DNA from: Chelydra serpentina | Lineage: Eukaryota; Chordata; Testudines; Chelydridae | Assembly: GCA_037349315.1 (NCBI GenBank) | Contig: JBAIAC010000035.1 | Coordinates: 4,664,501 to 4,728,500, forward strand | DNA: 64,000 bases | Reading direction: 5' to 3' | Shown here: piece after piece, positions 14,301 to 23,294 of the stretch | How the letters are laid out: each line of letters opens with the position of its first letter | Numbering within the stretch: the stretch's first letter is position 1 | Notes under the pieces: generated by a model | What the model saw: the letters and a program-made list of their open reading frames with translations, nothing else | Databases searched by the model: none | Told to the model about the DNA's origin: nothing | Translations under genes and position numbers: made by a program

Positions 14301-17300
14301 GGGTTTCTGTTTGCGCTGTCTTCAGAGTGGGGCGCCGGCAGAGAAAGCACCGGGCAAGGGCGTGACCGGGGCAAGTGAGAAGAAGGTGAAGATCCTCGAG
14401 CATCAGCGCAGTGAGGTGAGCTGGGCCCGCTGCGGAGCGCCCCGGTGCGGGCGGGGGCTGTCGGCTTGGCGCGTTCGCCTTTCCCCCAAAGGCTGCCAGG
14501 CCTGGCTCACATGGAGAATGAGTCGGGTGACCTAGTCCTGATGTACGCACGTTACAAAGCAGTCCCACTCTTGGCATGCCGGGCCGTGTCTGCTCAGGAT
14601 AGGACTAGGAGAGTAGCCGGGGGCTCTGGATCAGACTGAGGTGCACTGGCAGGGCTGGGGGGGAGCCCTGGGGTAGCCGGGGGCTGTGGATCAGACGGAG
14701 GTGCACTGGCAGGGCTGGGGGGGAGCTCTGGGGTAGCCGGGGGCTGTGGGTGAGACGGAGGTGCACTGGCAGTGCTGGGGGCGGGGGGGAGCTCTGGGGT
14801 AGCCGGGGGCTGTGGGTCAGACAGAGGTGCACTGGCAGGGCTGGGGGGGAGCTCTGGGGTAGCCGGGGGCTGTGGATCAGACGGAGGTGCACTGGCAGCG
14901 CTGCGGGGGAGCTCTGGGGTAGCCGGGGGCTGTGGGTCAGACGGAGGTGCACTGGCAGGGCTGGGGGGGAGCTCTGGGGTAGCCGGGGGCTGTGGGTCAG
15001 ACAGAGGTGCACTGGCAGAGCTGGGGGGGAGCTCTGGGGTAGCCGGGGGCTGTGGATCAGACGGAGGTGCACTGGCAGAGCTGGGGGGGAGCCCTGGGGT
15101 AGCCGGGGGCTGTGGATCAGACGGAGGTGCACTGGCAGAGCTGGGGGGGAGCCCTGGGGTAGCCGGGGGCTGTGGATCAGACGGAGGTGCACTGGCAGCG
15201 CTGCGGGGGAGCTCTGGGGTAGCCGGGGGCTGTGGATCAGACGGAGGTGCACTGGCAGGGCTGGGGGCAGGGGGGAGCTCTGGGGTAGCCGGGGGCTGTG
15301 GGTCAGACAGAGGTGCACTGGCAGAGCTGGGGGGGAGCTCTGGGGTAGCCGGGGGCTGTGGATCAGACGGAGGTGCACTGGCAGGGCTGGGGGGGGAGCT
15401 CTGGGGTAGCCGGGGGCTGTGGATCAGACGGAGGTGCACTGGCAGAGCTGGGGGGGAGCTCTGGGGTAGCCGGGGGCTGTGGATCAGATGGAGGTGCACT
15501 GGCAGAGCTGGGGGGGGGCTCTGGGGTAGCCGGGGGCTGTGGATCAGATGGAGGTGCACTGGCAGAGCTGGGGGGGGGGCTCTGGGGTAGCCGGGGGCTG
15601 TGGATCAGACGGAGGTGCACTGGCAGGGCTGGGGGGGAGCTCTGGGGTAGCCGGGGGCTATGGGTGAGACGGAGGTGCACTGGCAGGGCTGGGGGCGGGG
15701 GGGAGCTCTGGGGTAGCCGGGGGCTGTGGGTCAGACGGAGGTGCACTGGCAGGGCTGGGGGCGGGGGGGAGCTCTGGGGTAGCCGGGGGCTGTGGGTCAG
15801 ACAGAGGTGCACTGGCAGGGCTGGCCTGCCCCCTGCTTGTCTGCAAGAGCGACAGAGAGTCCTGTGGGTCTTTGCCCACGAAAGCTTGTGCTCCAGTATT
15901 TCTGTTAGTCTGTAAGGTCTACAGGACTCTTTGTCGCTCTTGCAGATCCAGACTGACACGGCTCCCCCTCTGCTGCCTGTCTGTGACTTTCCTACTCTCT
16001 CCTGCGGGAGCTGCTAGTTGCTCAGGAAAAGTCACCTAAGCATGAAGGGTTTACAAGTGACGGTTCCGCTCATCTTCTAAGAGCAGGAGACTGGCTAGCG
16101 GGAGAACTGGGTTCTGCTTGGGCCCTCTGCTCACACAGAGCTCCTAAGAGCGAGAGAGAAAATGCCTGGGGATAGGAGACTGCTAGGCTGCAAACGTCTG
16201 TTCGACCCACTTGGCGGGGGGGAGTGGGGTCCGTGCCCCAGTTAACTCTGTGTCTTTCTCCCCCCAGCTGCTGGAGGTGAACAAGCAGTGGGATCAGCAC
16301 TTCAGGTCCATGAAGCAGCAGTACGAGCAGAAGGTACCTCCTAGGTGTCGGCATGTGCCATGCAGTTTGCTTGTGGGCAGATGCTGGGTATGTGAGCGCT
16401 ACGCACAGACCATACTGGGCGAACCGTTCTCCGGACGCTGCAGTTCTTCTGAAGTGTCTCGGAGGCGAACCTGTGCGTGTGTTTGCAGGGAGCAGCATGG
16501 GTATCCCCAGCCCCTTTAGTGCACTCTCCTTTGCCCAGCCCTATAACCCTTCATTCCCCCCTCCCTCCATGCCAGCCTAGGCATCTGTCATTCTCATCCC
16601 TTGGAACCTCCTGTTTCATGCATGACACAGGTGGGGAGAGGCAGCTGAAGGGGCTGGGGGTGCGCAAATGGGGCTGGGGGTTGCACCTCCGCTGTGCACA
16701 ACCAGCTGCGGGCGGCGCTGCGTTCCAGGCGCTCACGTGGCCGCCCTGTCCCCCCGGCAGATCACGGATCTCCGCCAGAAGCTGGCGGACTCCCAGAGGG
16801 CGCTGAGTGAGCTGGAGGCAGAGCGGGAGCCGAAGCAGAGGGACTTTGATCGCAAGCTTCTCCTGGCGAAATCCAAGATTGAAGTGGAGGAGGTGAGTCC
16901 CGGGCGGGAGGGGCTGGATCCTCCCCGCACCCAGGAGCTGGGCAGAAACCAGGCACTTGTGCATTGGCTTCCTCTTGCTACAGTAGCCCTGACCCTTACC
17001 AGCGCATCGTCTCCCTCTGGCTCCCCAGGTGTCTCCTGAGCCAGGCTTCTTCGGCTGAGTCAGAGCCACTGTGTTAGCAGAATGATTGACCAAACTCTGG
17101 GCCGGGGCAGTGGGGAGAGATGTCTGCTGGGGGTGGGGGAAAGAGGCTCAGAAATCTGCTGAGCGCCCGTTCTACTTGAGGGAAGGGCTGCGAGGTCTGA
17201 CTAGACTCCCTTCTGCGGAGCCACGGCCGTGCGAGACGGCACCTTCCCGATGGGAGCAGAGGTGCTGCTCTCTGTGCTCCCCGGCGCTTGAACCGAGGGA

Positions 17301-20300
17301 TGGGTCTTTCCTCTCTCACGCCCCGCTCTGCCGCCTGGCTTCTCCCGCCCGTCACGCCCAGGGAGGGAACGGCCGGCCCGGGAGGAAGGGCGGTGGGTAA
17401 CACACGGCTGCGCCTTCCTCTGACCTCCCGGCCTCTTGCTCTTTCAGGCAGAAAAGGAGAGGCTGGCTGGGGAGGTGAGGGATCTGAAGCAGAGAATCCG
17501 GTTCCTGCAGGAACAGCTGGCGCCGGTCACCAAGCAAAGGGAGTACCAGGAGAAGGAGATCCAGAGGCTAAACAAGGTGGGTAGCCTGGCAGTGCCCATC
17601 CCTGGTCGCCCCTGATAAGTCTGTGGTTTCCCAAGGACCCGTTCAGACGGGTGTTCCTGTACCTCTGGCAAGCTGCAGTTCCCCTGGCTCCCCGGGCACT
17701 GCCTGCTCCTCCTATCCAATGCACTGTGTCTCAGAGCAAGGCAGCGGCTGCCCCTTTTCATCCCTCTCCTCCCAGCTGGGCAGCAAACCTAGAGCAGCTG
17801 CTCCCTGGCCTGCCTTCCTAGCCAAGATCTTTCCCAGAAACCCCTCCTGGCCAGCTGTGCGGGGCCTGAGAGCAGCGGCCCGGGGAGACCTGCGGTGCCC
17901 GGGAGGGGGAAGTGCTAATGTTCTAGGACTTTGCTGAGCTGAAAGATGAAACGTTTCTTCCCCCATGAGAAGAGTCTCTGATGGAATCTGCCTCGTTCAG
18001 GGGCGCATGCGCGCACCCCGGCAGGGGATTATGGGAGGGTCTCCGCTCATGGCTCCGTCAGATAACTGGGGGCACTTCTCTGCAGCTCATCGGTTGGTAG
18101 CTGCTGGTTGCCAGGGTCCGAAATCGAGCCTGTGCTGGCCGTGTACAGGCCGCACGTTGCGAGCGCAGCTGCGGGGAGGGCCTGTGTCTCTCTTGGGGAT
18201 GGGGCATTAGAGGGGAATTAGCGCTTTGGGGCACTTGGCTGGCAGATACCCCTTGTGCATCAAGCCTGCCTCTCCTGGTGTCCACTTGGTTTGTCTGCAC
18301 TGACTCCGGGTGTCTGTCGGTCCGGGGCGGCCTCAGTCCCCTTCCTGCTGGGCCTTTGCCCCACTACTCTATGCACTCTAATGGCTCCCTCTGTCCCTCT
18401 CCACCCTCAGGCCCTGGAGGAGGCCCTGAATGTGCAGGCCCCTGCTCCCGCCCCTTCTGCACTCAGTAACGCCACGGAGCTGGGGGGAAGCATGAGACCA
18501 CACGAGCTGCTGACCCAGAACGAGCTCCTGAAGCAGCAGGTAAGGAGGGATTGTGGCTCTCTCTCTCCCTCTAGTTCCCTGGGCTAGCTAAGGCTGTAAA
18601 GGGCACGTGAACTCAGACCCTGGGAAGGGTCTTGGGTCTCTGAGCAGATAGCCCCAGCAACCCCTCTGCTTAAAGAGCCAGATTCTGCTTGGATTCCCAC
18701 CAGCGTGGTCAGCTGGGGAGCAACTCCATTGACGTTCCTCTAGCTTTACTCTGGTGTAACTGGGAAGAGGCTGGTATCTGCGGGGAGGGATAGCTCAGTG
18801 GTTTGAGCATTGGCCTGCTAAACCCAGGGTTGTGAGTTCAATCCTTGAGGGGGCCATTTAGGGAATCTGGGTCAAAAAAATTGGGGATTGGTCCTGCTTT
18901 GAGCAGGGGGTTGGACTAGATGACCTCCTAAGGTCCCTTCCAACCCTGATATTCTATGATTCTATCTGACCATGGCCCCATCCAGGCCTCGGCTGGACGT
19001 GCCTGTGACAGGGGGTGTCACTGAAAGACACACAGCGGGGTGCCAGGTCTGACGTGGGCTCGCACTGGCGGGGGAGGAGGGGGTCTCGTATCCCTTAAGG
19101 CTCGGTGTGAATTCTTGGGTTAGCTTGGCATGAAGAATTTCAACGTGCGTTCCCAGGGAGGGCGCCTGCCCTGCCAATCCCTGGACTCTGCGGGAGGCCC
19201 GATGACCCTCTCTGCCTCTTCTCTCTGCCAGGTGAAGATCTTCGAAGAGGATTTCCAGCGGGAGCGGCGCGACAGGGAGAGGATGAACGAGGAGAAGGAA
19301 GAGCTGAAGCAGCAGCTGGAGAAACTTAAGAAGCAGTTAACGGTCTCCAACAACCAGGTAGGGCAGTGGGGTGGGGTGAGGAGTGGGGGAGCCGTGCTCA
19401 GAATGCTCTGCGCTCTGAAGCGAACGTCAAGAGGCGTTTTGGGGACAGGGGCGACAAGTCCGCCCCTGAGCCTTCAGCTCTGCCACGCAATGGCGTCTGC
19501 TATGTGCATGGGTGTGTTGACCCAGCCAATGCTGGGAGAGTTGACTGGGCACAAGTGAAAACCCACAGGCAGATAGAGCCAGATCTCTCGACACGATCCT
19601 TCCCCAACCCCCGTTTGTGCCGATCGGCCAGCGAGCTGGGTCTTGGCCTCCTGACCGTTGAGGGATCTAGCCCTTCAGTTTGTTTACTGCGGCGCGCAGT
19701 TGGGATGAGGTGAAGACCGTGCTAGCTGGGGAAGGGGAACACGTGTGGGAGAAGACGGCAGTTTCCGTAGTGCTTTGGGGTCAGCAGGGGCTGGGGAGCA
19801 GAGACCAACACAGGAGACATTCATAGTCTACGGGGCCCTGCGATCCTACGTACAGCCCCACGTAGGATGGGCTTCCATCAGTGCTAATGAGGCGGTGTTA
19901 GGTGCTTGGCCCGAGGGAATCCTCCCCCCGCATTTGAATAGGAGCTGCCAAAATTCCACCACAAACCGTAACACCCCCAGGAACCACCTCCCCCCCCCCC
20001 CCCCCCAACGCCAGGAAACGAGCAGCCACTCGCTGCCAGCGCCCGTGTGGCCGTGACCCAGGCTGGATTTATTTTAAAGCCCCTCTGGGATCATGCTAAG
20101 GACAGACCAGCATCCGCCCAGCGAGGGTGGGGGCAGTGGGTGCTTTTGGTGCTCTGGCTCCGGCCCCAGCGTGGCTGTCAGTCGCTGCTATCCGGCTGCT
20201 GGGCTGCCCTGCCCTTGGCGGGCGGGAGGTCTGTCCGGTGCCTGCCGGCGTCCACGAGGGGGGCCCCGTTCTGTGCAACGCCGCGGCAGGTCCCCTCTCC

Positions 20301-22688
20301 GTTCTGACCCCGCCTCTCCTCCAGCTGCGGATCTTCAAGGACGACTACCAGAGAGAGAAGGAGGAGAAGGAGAAACTGAAGAAGCTGCTGAAGCAGCACA
20401 AGCAGGTACGGAGCGTGGTGGGCGGAAGCAGCTCTCCCCTCTTGGGGACGGGGTGTTGGCCAGAGCAGCGTGGGCCCCGCACAGAAGTGCAGGGGCTGGG
20501 TTTTTCTGGGGGTGGGGGGGTTGGAAGGGGAGGAGCTTAGGTCAGGGCTACCCTGGGGGTTAGGTGCCCTGGCTGTAAAAACCCCTGCATGCTGGTGTGC
20601 AGCTGTTAGGGAGGCTAAGAAATCCGAACGTGTGCCAGTTACCAATGTGCTCTCCGCCTCCTGCCCCCTGCACAGAGGGTGTGTCGGGCATGGCTGGTGG
20701 GGGAACGGGGGTGTCTAGCCATAGCAACGCTGAGGTTGTTGTAGGTGGTGCTGGGGACTGAACCTGCCCTTGGCCGGTGCCGGGATCAGAGGACATGAAG
20801 GTATCTTACAGGCACCTTTGCCTCTGCCTAGGATCTTGTGCCAAGTGCATCTCGGCCAGACCCAAGGATCGGGACTCGTGGTGCACAGATGCGACCCTGC
20901 CGGGCACATTAGACTTGCACAGATGGGCGGAAGGGGGTCTGTCTAAGCGGGGCTGTCTTGGCTTTGCTCCTGAATCTGCCCGTCTGCCTCTTGCAGGTTT
21001 CTGGAGAGAGGTTGCACCTGGAGCCCGTCCCGGGGCCTCTCGGCCCTGGCTGCCCCATGTACCAGTTCCAGTATAGCCCTCCAGCGCCCCACCACGTCTA
21101 CCGGGGCTATGAGGATTGGCAGCAAATCCGGTACCCACCTTCAGCAATGCCGGGCGACCATCCCCCAGTGCAAAACTTCCACCACTTCCCTCCTGTGAGT
21201 ACCATCTCAGGAAGGCATAAGACTGGGCCAGGGTGGGGGGCCATCCTGTAACCATCTCGGCTCTTTGCACGCACCTCCCAGCCTCTCCTGCAGCGTCTAG
21301 ATGTGTTTCAGGCAAGGCAGTTCCTGTCACGCGATCCCCAGGTAGCAGCCTGGCCACCTCCTTCCACCCGACCCCATGCCAGCTAAGCGCAAGCAGCTGC
21401 CCTCCCTCTCGCTATGGGCCTCATTCCTTATCCCGGAGGGAGTGCAGCTGTGTGCAGCACACAATGCGTGTGACGGCGTGCACAAGTCAGGGACTGCATG
21501 CACAAATGACTGATCCGGGCAATTTGTGCACACTGCTGGTGGTCCACACATGGCATGTGACTTAGTGGAAGAGCCAGGGGGTAGCCCTCAGGAGTTTGTG
21601 GCTCATGATTCCATGATCCATCTGCAGGACTCGGGTCCACTGATGAACTAAAATGTCAGTGTCTGTATGTCTTACCTCACTGATATTTTCCTCTCTCCCA
21701 TCTATCTATTGAGGTGCCTATCTGGCCCCCAGCACTAGAATAGCTGAGGTACTCACATTCTTTAATGCATTTATCCCTGGGAGGCAGGGAGAGTCTATTA
21801 CCCCATTGTACAGAGGGAAACTGAGGCAGCAAGCGACTGCGTGACTTGCCCAAGGTCACGCAGGAAGCCTCGTGGAGCAGGGAATTGAACCTGGGTCTCG
21901 GGCCAGGGCCCTAACCACTGGCCTATCCTTCCTACATCCCCTTCTGCCTCCCGCCAAGTCGTGCTGTACAGAATCTGAGACCTCCCGTTTCATGCCCTCT
22001 CTCACGCTGCCCATTCCTCACTCTTCCTTTCAGCCAGAATACACCTGGCGCCCAGCTTGTGCTGTATCAAGGGCCCAGAACTCCCAAGCCGTGGAGGGAG
22101 TGAAACCGCTGTCCAAGGAATCCGGTAAGGCAACGCTGCGCTCAGACGCCCGGGGTTACTTTCCTTCTGCTGAGACTGGCCCTGCGTGAGAACCCCGGAC
22201 AGCTGCCGTTCATGCTGCGGCTCAGAAGGGCACTGAGTACTGCAATGCATTGAGGCAGTGGGCTTGCGCCTTCAAATCCCATCTGTCACCAGCCTGGCTT
22301 TGGTTTGTCCATGTCACAGACCCGCTGCACGAGGAGGATCCGGGGGCTATAGTGGAACAGACCGAGGTGCTTTGGGAACAGAGCGGGGTGTGGGGAAGCT
22401 TGCACACTACTCCCTTGGCCTCACCTCTGCCAGTGCTCAGCCCCAGGAGCATGGAAACACCTGTCTCAAAGCTGACAGTAACGTTAACTAAAGGTCCGAG
22501 ATGGCCCCTGCCAGCCCTCCGGCCCAGTACGTGGGAATAACATGGGATGCTGCTGTGATCTGTTTAAACATGGCTGTAAATAGCATGTCTACAAAGGGAC
22601 CGGAGCGATACTTACGCAATGTGGGTGTGCTTTCTGTCTTTCAGACCCTGCAGGGCTTGGGTTACCAAAAAACCAAAGGCCGGTTTAG
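2481..22688 (+). CDS. TNIP1: TNIP1 (ABIN-1), TNFAIP3-interacting protein 1, complete coding region in 17 exons
   Basis: Cytosolic adaptor that binds linear and K63 ubiquitin chains and A20 (TNFAIP3) and restrains NF-kB and cell-death signalling. Exons read from GT-AG sites with matching phase: 2481-2651 (ATG 2519), 4582-4704, 6861-6949, 7569-7637, 11545-11733, 12523-12617, 12794-12884, 14326-14415, 16268-16333, 16761-16892, 17448-17576, 18411-18539, 19232-19357, 20325-20405, 20997-21194, 22034-22124, 22645-22688 (TAG). They sum to 1875 nt, 624 residues; human is 636. The protein is mostly coiled coil. Visible motifs: possible LC3-interacting motifs FDKL (78-81) and FEIV (121-124, after a serine run), the UBAN signature EEDFQRERRDRE (450-461), and a Pro/Tyr-rich tail with YEDWQQIRYPP and PEYTW. 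The start is fixed by an in-frame TAA at 2507-2509. No frameshift or missing exon is seen. Identification rests on family resemblance; the extreme N- and C-terminal exons are the least certain. Confidence 0.96.
2483..2509 (+). promoter_or_regulatory. Short upstream ORF in the TNIP1 leader
   Basis: Three bases into the first coding exon an ATG opens a reading frame of eight codons (MAGWEVDD) that ends in TAA at 2507-2509, nine bases before the main ATG at 2519. It is in the same frame as the main ORF, so without the TAA it would extend the protein N-terminus by 12 codons. Position and frame are seen directly; an effect on translation is inferred. Confidence 0.6.
3410..3783. mobile_element. hAT-like MITE with internal hairpin
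   Basis: Ends CAGGGGTCTCAAAC and GTTTGAGACCCCTG are inverted copies. Flanking 8-mers CTGTAGTG (3402-3409) and GTGTAGTG (3784-3791) differ at one base, fitting the 8-bp target duplication of hAT transposons. Inside, 3471-3503 and 3511-3543 form a near-perfect inverted repeat around CAGTTGT. No transposase remains. It accounts for the GC-rich block that might look like a CpG island in this intron. Confidence 0.85.
3886..4077. mobile_element. MITE with GGCCTGGTC... ends
   Basis: Starts GGCCTGGTCCGCACT and ends AGTGTAGATGTACC, imperfect inverted copies, with internal GATCGACCTAG and GGTCAACCTAAC segments. I recall this as a frequent turtle DNA-transposon family, diverged here. Superfamily not assigned. 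Confidence 0.55.
4921..5007 (+). repeat. Short repeat shared by two TNIP1 introns, copy 1
   Basis: About 85 bp (CTTGTTTCCCAC, GATAGAATGG, GTGTCTTTAGACT, GCTCTGCATT) that recurs at 7105-7195 in the same orientation. It sits just before the CR1 3' end at 5085. Confidence 0.75.
5085..5265 (+). mobile_element. CR1-type LINE 3' UTR fragment
   Basis: Short 3' end with GGACACTGGGCTAGAAGGAC and GACCCAGTATGGTCGTTCTT, the same family as 37690-38290. Lies in a TNIP1 intron. Confidence 0.8.
5976..6011. repeat. (CA)n microsatellite after a C run
   Basis: C run, then CCACCA, then about eleven CA units. Confidence 0.95.
7105..7195 (+). repeat. Short repeat shared by two TNIP1 introns, copy 2
   Basis: Second copy of 4921-5007, about 80% matched by eye. 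Family unknown. Confidence 0.75.
7638..11544 (+). other. Large TNIP1 intron (3.9 kb)
   Basis: Contains the CA/CT microsatellite and GC-rich sequence at 9750-10700 with several long chance open frames on both strands. I recognise no protein or RNA in it. Confidence 0.7.
8258..8327. repeat. Compound microsatellite (CA)n(CT)n
   Basis: About 17 CA units with a short GCGCGC interruption, followed by about 18 CT units; TNIP1 intron. Confidence 0.95.
12885..14325 (+). other. TNIP1 intron with a long antisense open frame
   Basis: GC-rich, with a 322-codon open frame on the - strand (13724-12756) that runs across the exon at 12794-12884. It resembles no family and is best taken as chance. A 14-bp tandem duplicate CACTGGGTCAGTGC lies near 13312-13340. 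Confidence 0.6.
14611..15825. repeat. GC-rich minisatellite, 20 copies of a ~60-bp unit, in a TNIP1 intron
   Basis: Twenty tandem units, each with the core GTGCACTGGCAG, spaced 59-66 bp apart. Units differ at few sites: GGATCAG or GGGTCAG/GGGTGAG, ACGGAG, ACAGAG or ATGGAG, and GGGCTGGGG, GAGCTGGGG or GCGCTGCGG, plus length change in the G run. Copies 3-4 resemble copies 18-20, and the rare GCGCTGCGG form recurs exactly five units apart (units at 14881 and 15181), which indicates block duplication. It lies between TNIP1 exons 14326-14415 and 16268-16333. Long open frames on both strands are a by-product of a period divisible by three. Confidence 0.97.
15841..15945. mobile_element. Short palindromic element (MITE-like) next to the minisatellite
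   Basis: The 25 bases at 15841-15865 and 15921-15945 are inverted copies with one mismatch (CTGCAAGAGCGACAGAGAG against CTGCAAGAGCGACAAAGAG plus TCCTGT). The ~55-bp centre holds GAAAGCTTGTGCTCCAGTA. The same type of sequence, with GACTCTTTGT and ACGGCTCCCCCTCTG flanks, is very common in turtle genomes. The transposon superfamily is not clear to me. Confidence 0.7.
18782..18965 (+). mobile_element. Cry-SINE (tRNA-derived turtle SINE), copy 1
   Basis: tRNA-like head with A box TAGCTCAGTGG and B box GAGTTCAATCC, then a body with GGTTGGACTAGATGACCTCC and a tail ending in ATTCTATGATTCTAT, the CR1-type 3' end used for retrotransposition. Intronic in TNIP1. It is a SINE, not a functional tRNA gene. 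Confidence 0.93.
19232..19357 (+). other. TNIP1: TNIP1 exon encoding the UBAN ubiquitin-binding coiled coil
   Basis: This 126-nt phase-0 exon encodes residues 446-487. It holds the DFxxERxxRE core shared by ABIN proteins, NEMO and optineurin, here DFQRERRDRERM. In the family the Asp-Phe pair and following Arg/Glu contact ubiquitin linkages, and the first Asp is the residue whose substitution breaks ubiquitin binding. All core positions look intact. The next exon (20325-20405) continues the coiled coil with an unusually Lys/Glu-rich stretch, KDDYQREKEEKEKLKK. Confidence 0.92.
21715..21935 (-). mobile_element. MIR-type core-SINE
   Basis: On the + strand reads CCCCATTGTACAGAGGGAAACTG, GACTTGCCCAAGGTCACGCAG and GAATTGAACCTGGGTCTC (parts), the inverted form of the conserved MIR core. 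Old and diverged, in a TNIP1 intron. Confidence 0.8.
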
Positions 22689-23288
22689 CCGCGGGCTAAC
22701 GTCAGAAGAAGAGTGGGGCGGGAAGTGTGCGCGTCTGTGTGTATATAGAACCTGCCTCCTGCTAGTTGTCCCTGTTCACACACTGTGTATAGAACAGCAG
22801 ATCCTTGCCGGTCTGGAATGTCTCCCCCGCGGGAGCTGCTGAAGAGAGAACGCCCCGGGCCCTTAGGAGCTGCTGAGGAGCAAGTAGCGTGGGTGCATCC
22901 CTGGAACCCCAGCTGTGAGCCCCGCCTACTGGGGTTGTGCAAATGGCCACGTGTGATTATCTTGTTCCTAGTCGCTTTGGTTTTAATTTGATTCCCAGCC
23001 TTTCTTCTCCTTCAGCTAAGAGGGGAGCTTGCATTCTGCAGCCCGCCTCCCATTTCCTGTGTTTCCAGAGTCTTCAGCGGCGGATTTTGCTGCAGCCTGG
23101 TTTTGTATTTGAACGTGTGTTCGCTGGCTGACCCCGGAGACTTTTCCCCTCGAATAGTGTAGGTGGGAGAACCGCCCCTGTACAATCCCATGACGAGCAG
23201 AGCTCTGTGCAGGGAGGCCAGCTGAACCGACGTCTGACACCCTGGATAGATGGGTGGGGGAGAGGGTTTAACTGTGTGTGTTCTCCGA

Positions 23289-23294
23289 ATTAAA
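23289..23294 (+). terminator. ATTAAA variant poly(A) signal, proximal candidate for TNIP1
   Basis: ATTAAA about 600 bases after the TNIP1 stop codon, followed within 50 bases by a T-rich region. It would give a 3' UTR closer in length to that of mammalian TNIP1. Confidence 0.4.

Noticed and set aside
14594..15959. Long open frames (up to 321 codons, both strands) rich in Pro/Ser/Ala or Gly
   Set aside because: They translate a minisatellite whose 60-bp period is divisible by three; all frames stay open for that reason.
18782..18850. tRNA-like sequence with A and B boxes
   Set aside because: It is the head of a Cry-SINE; two more copies are in the window and the tail is CR1-like.
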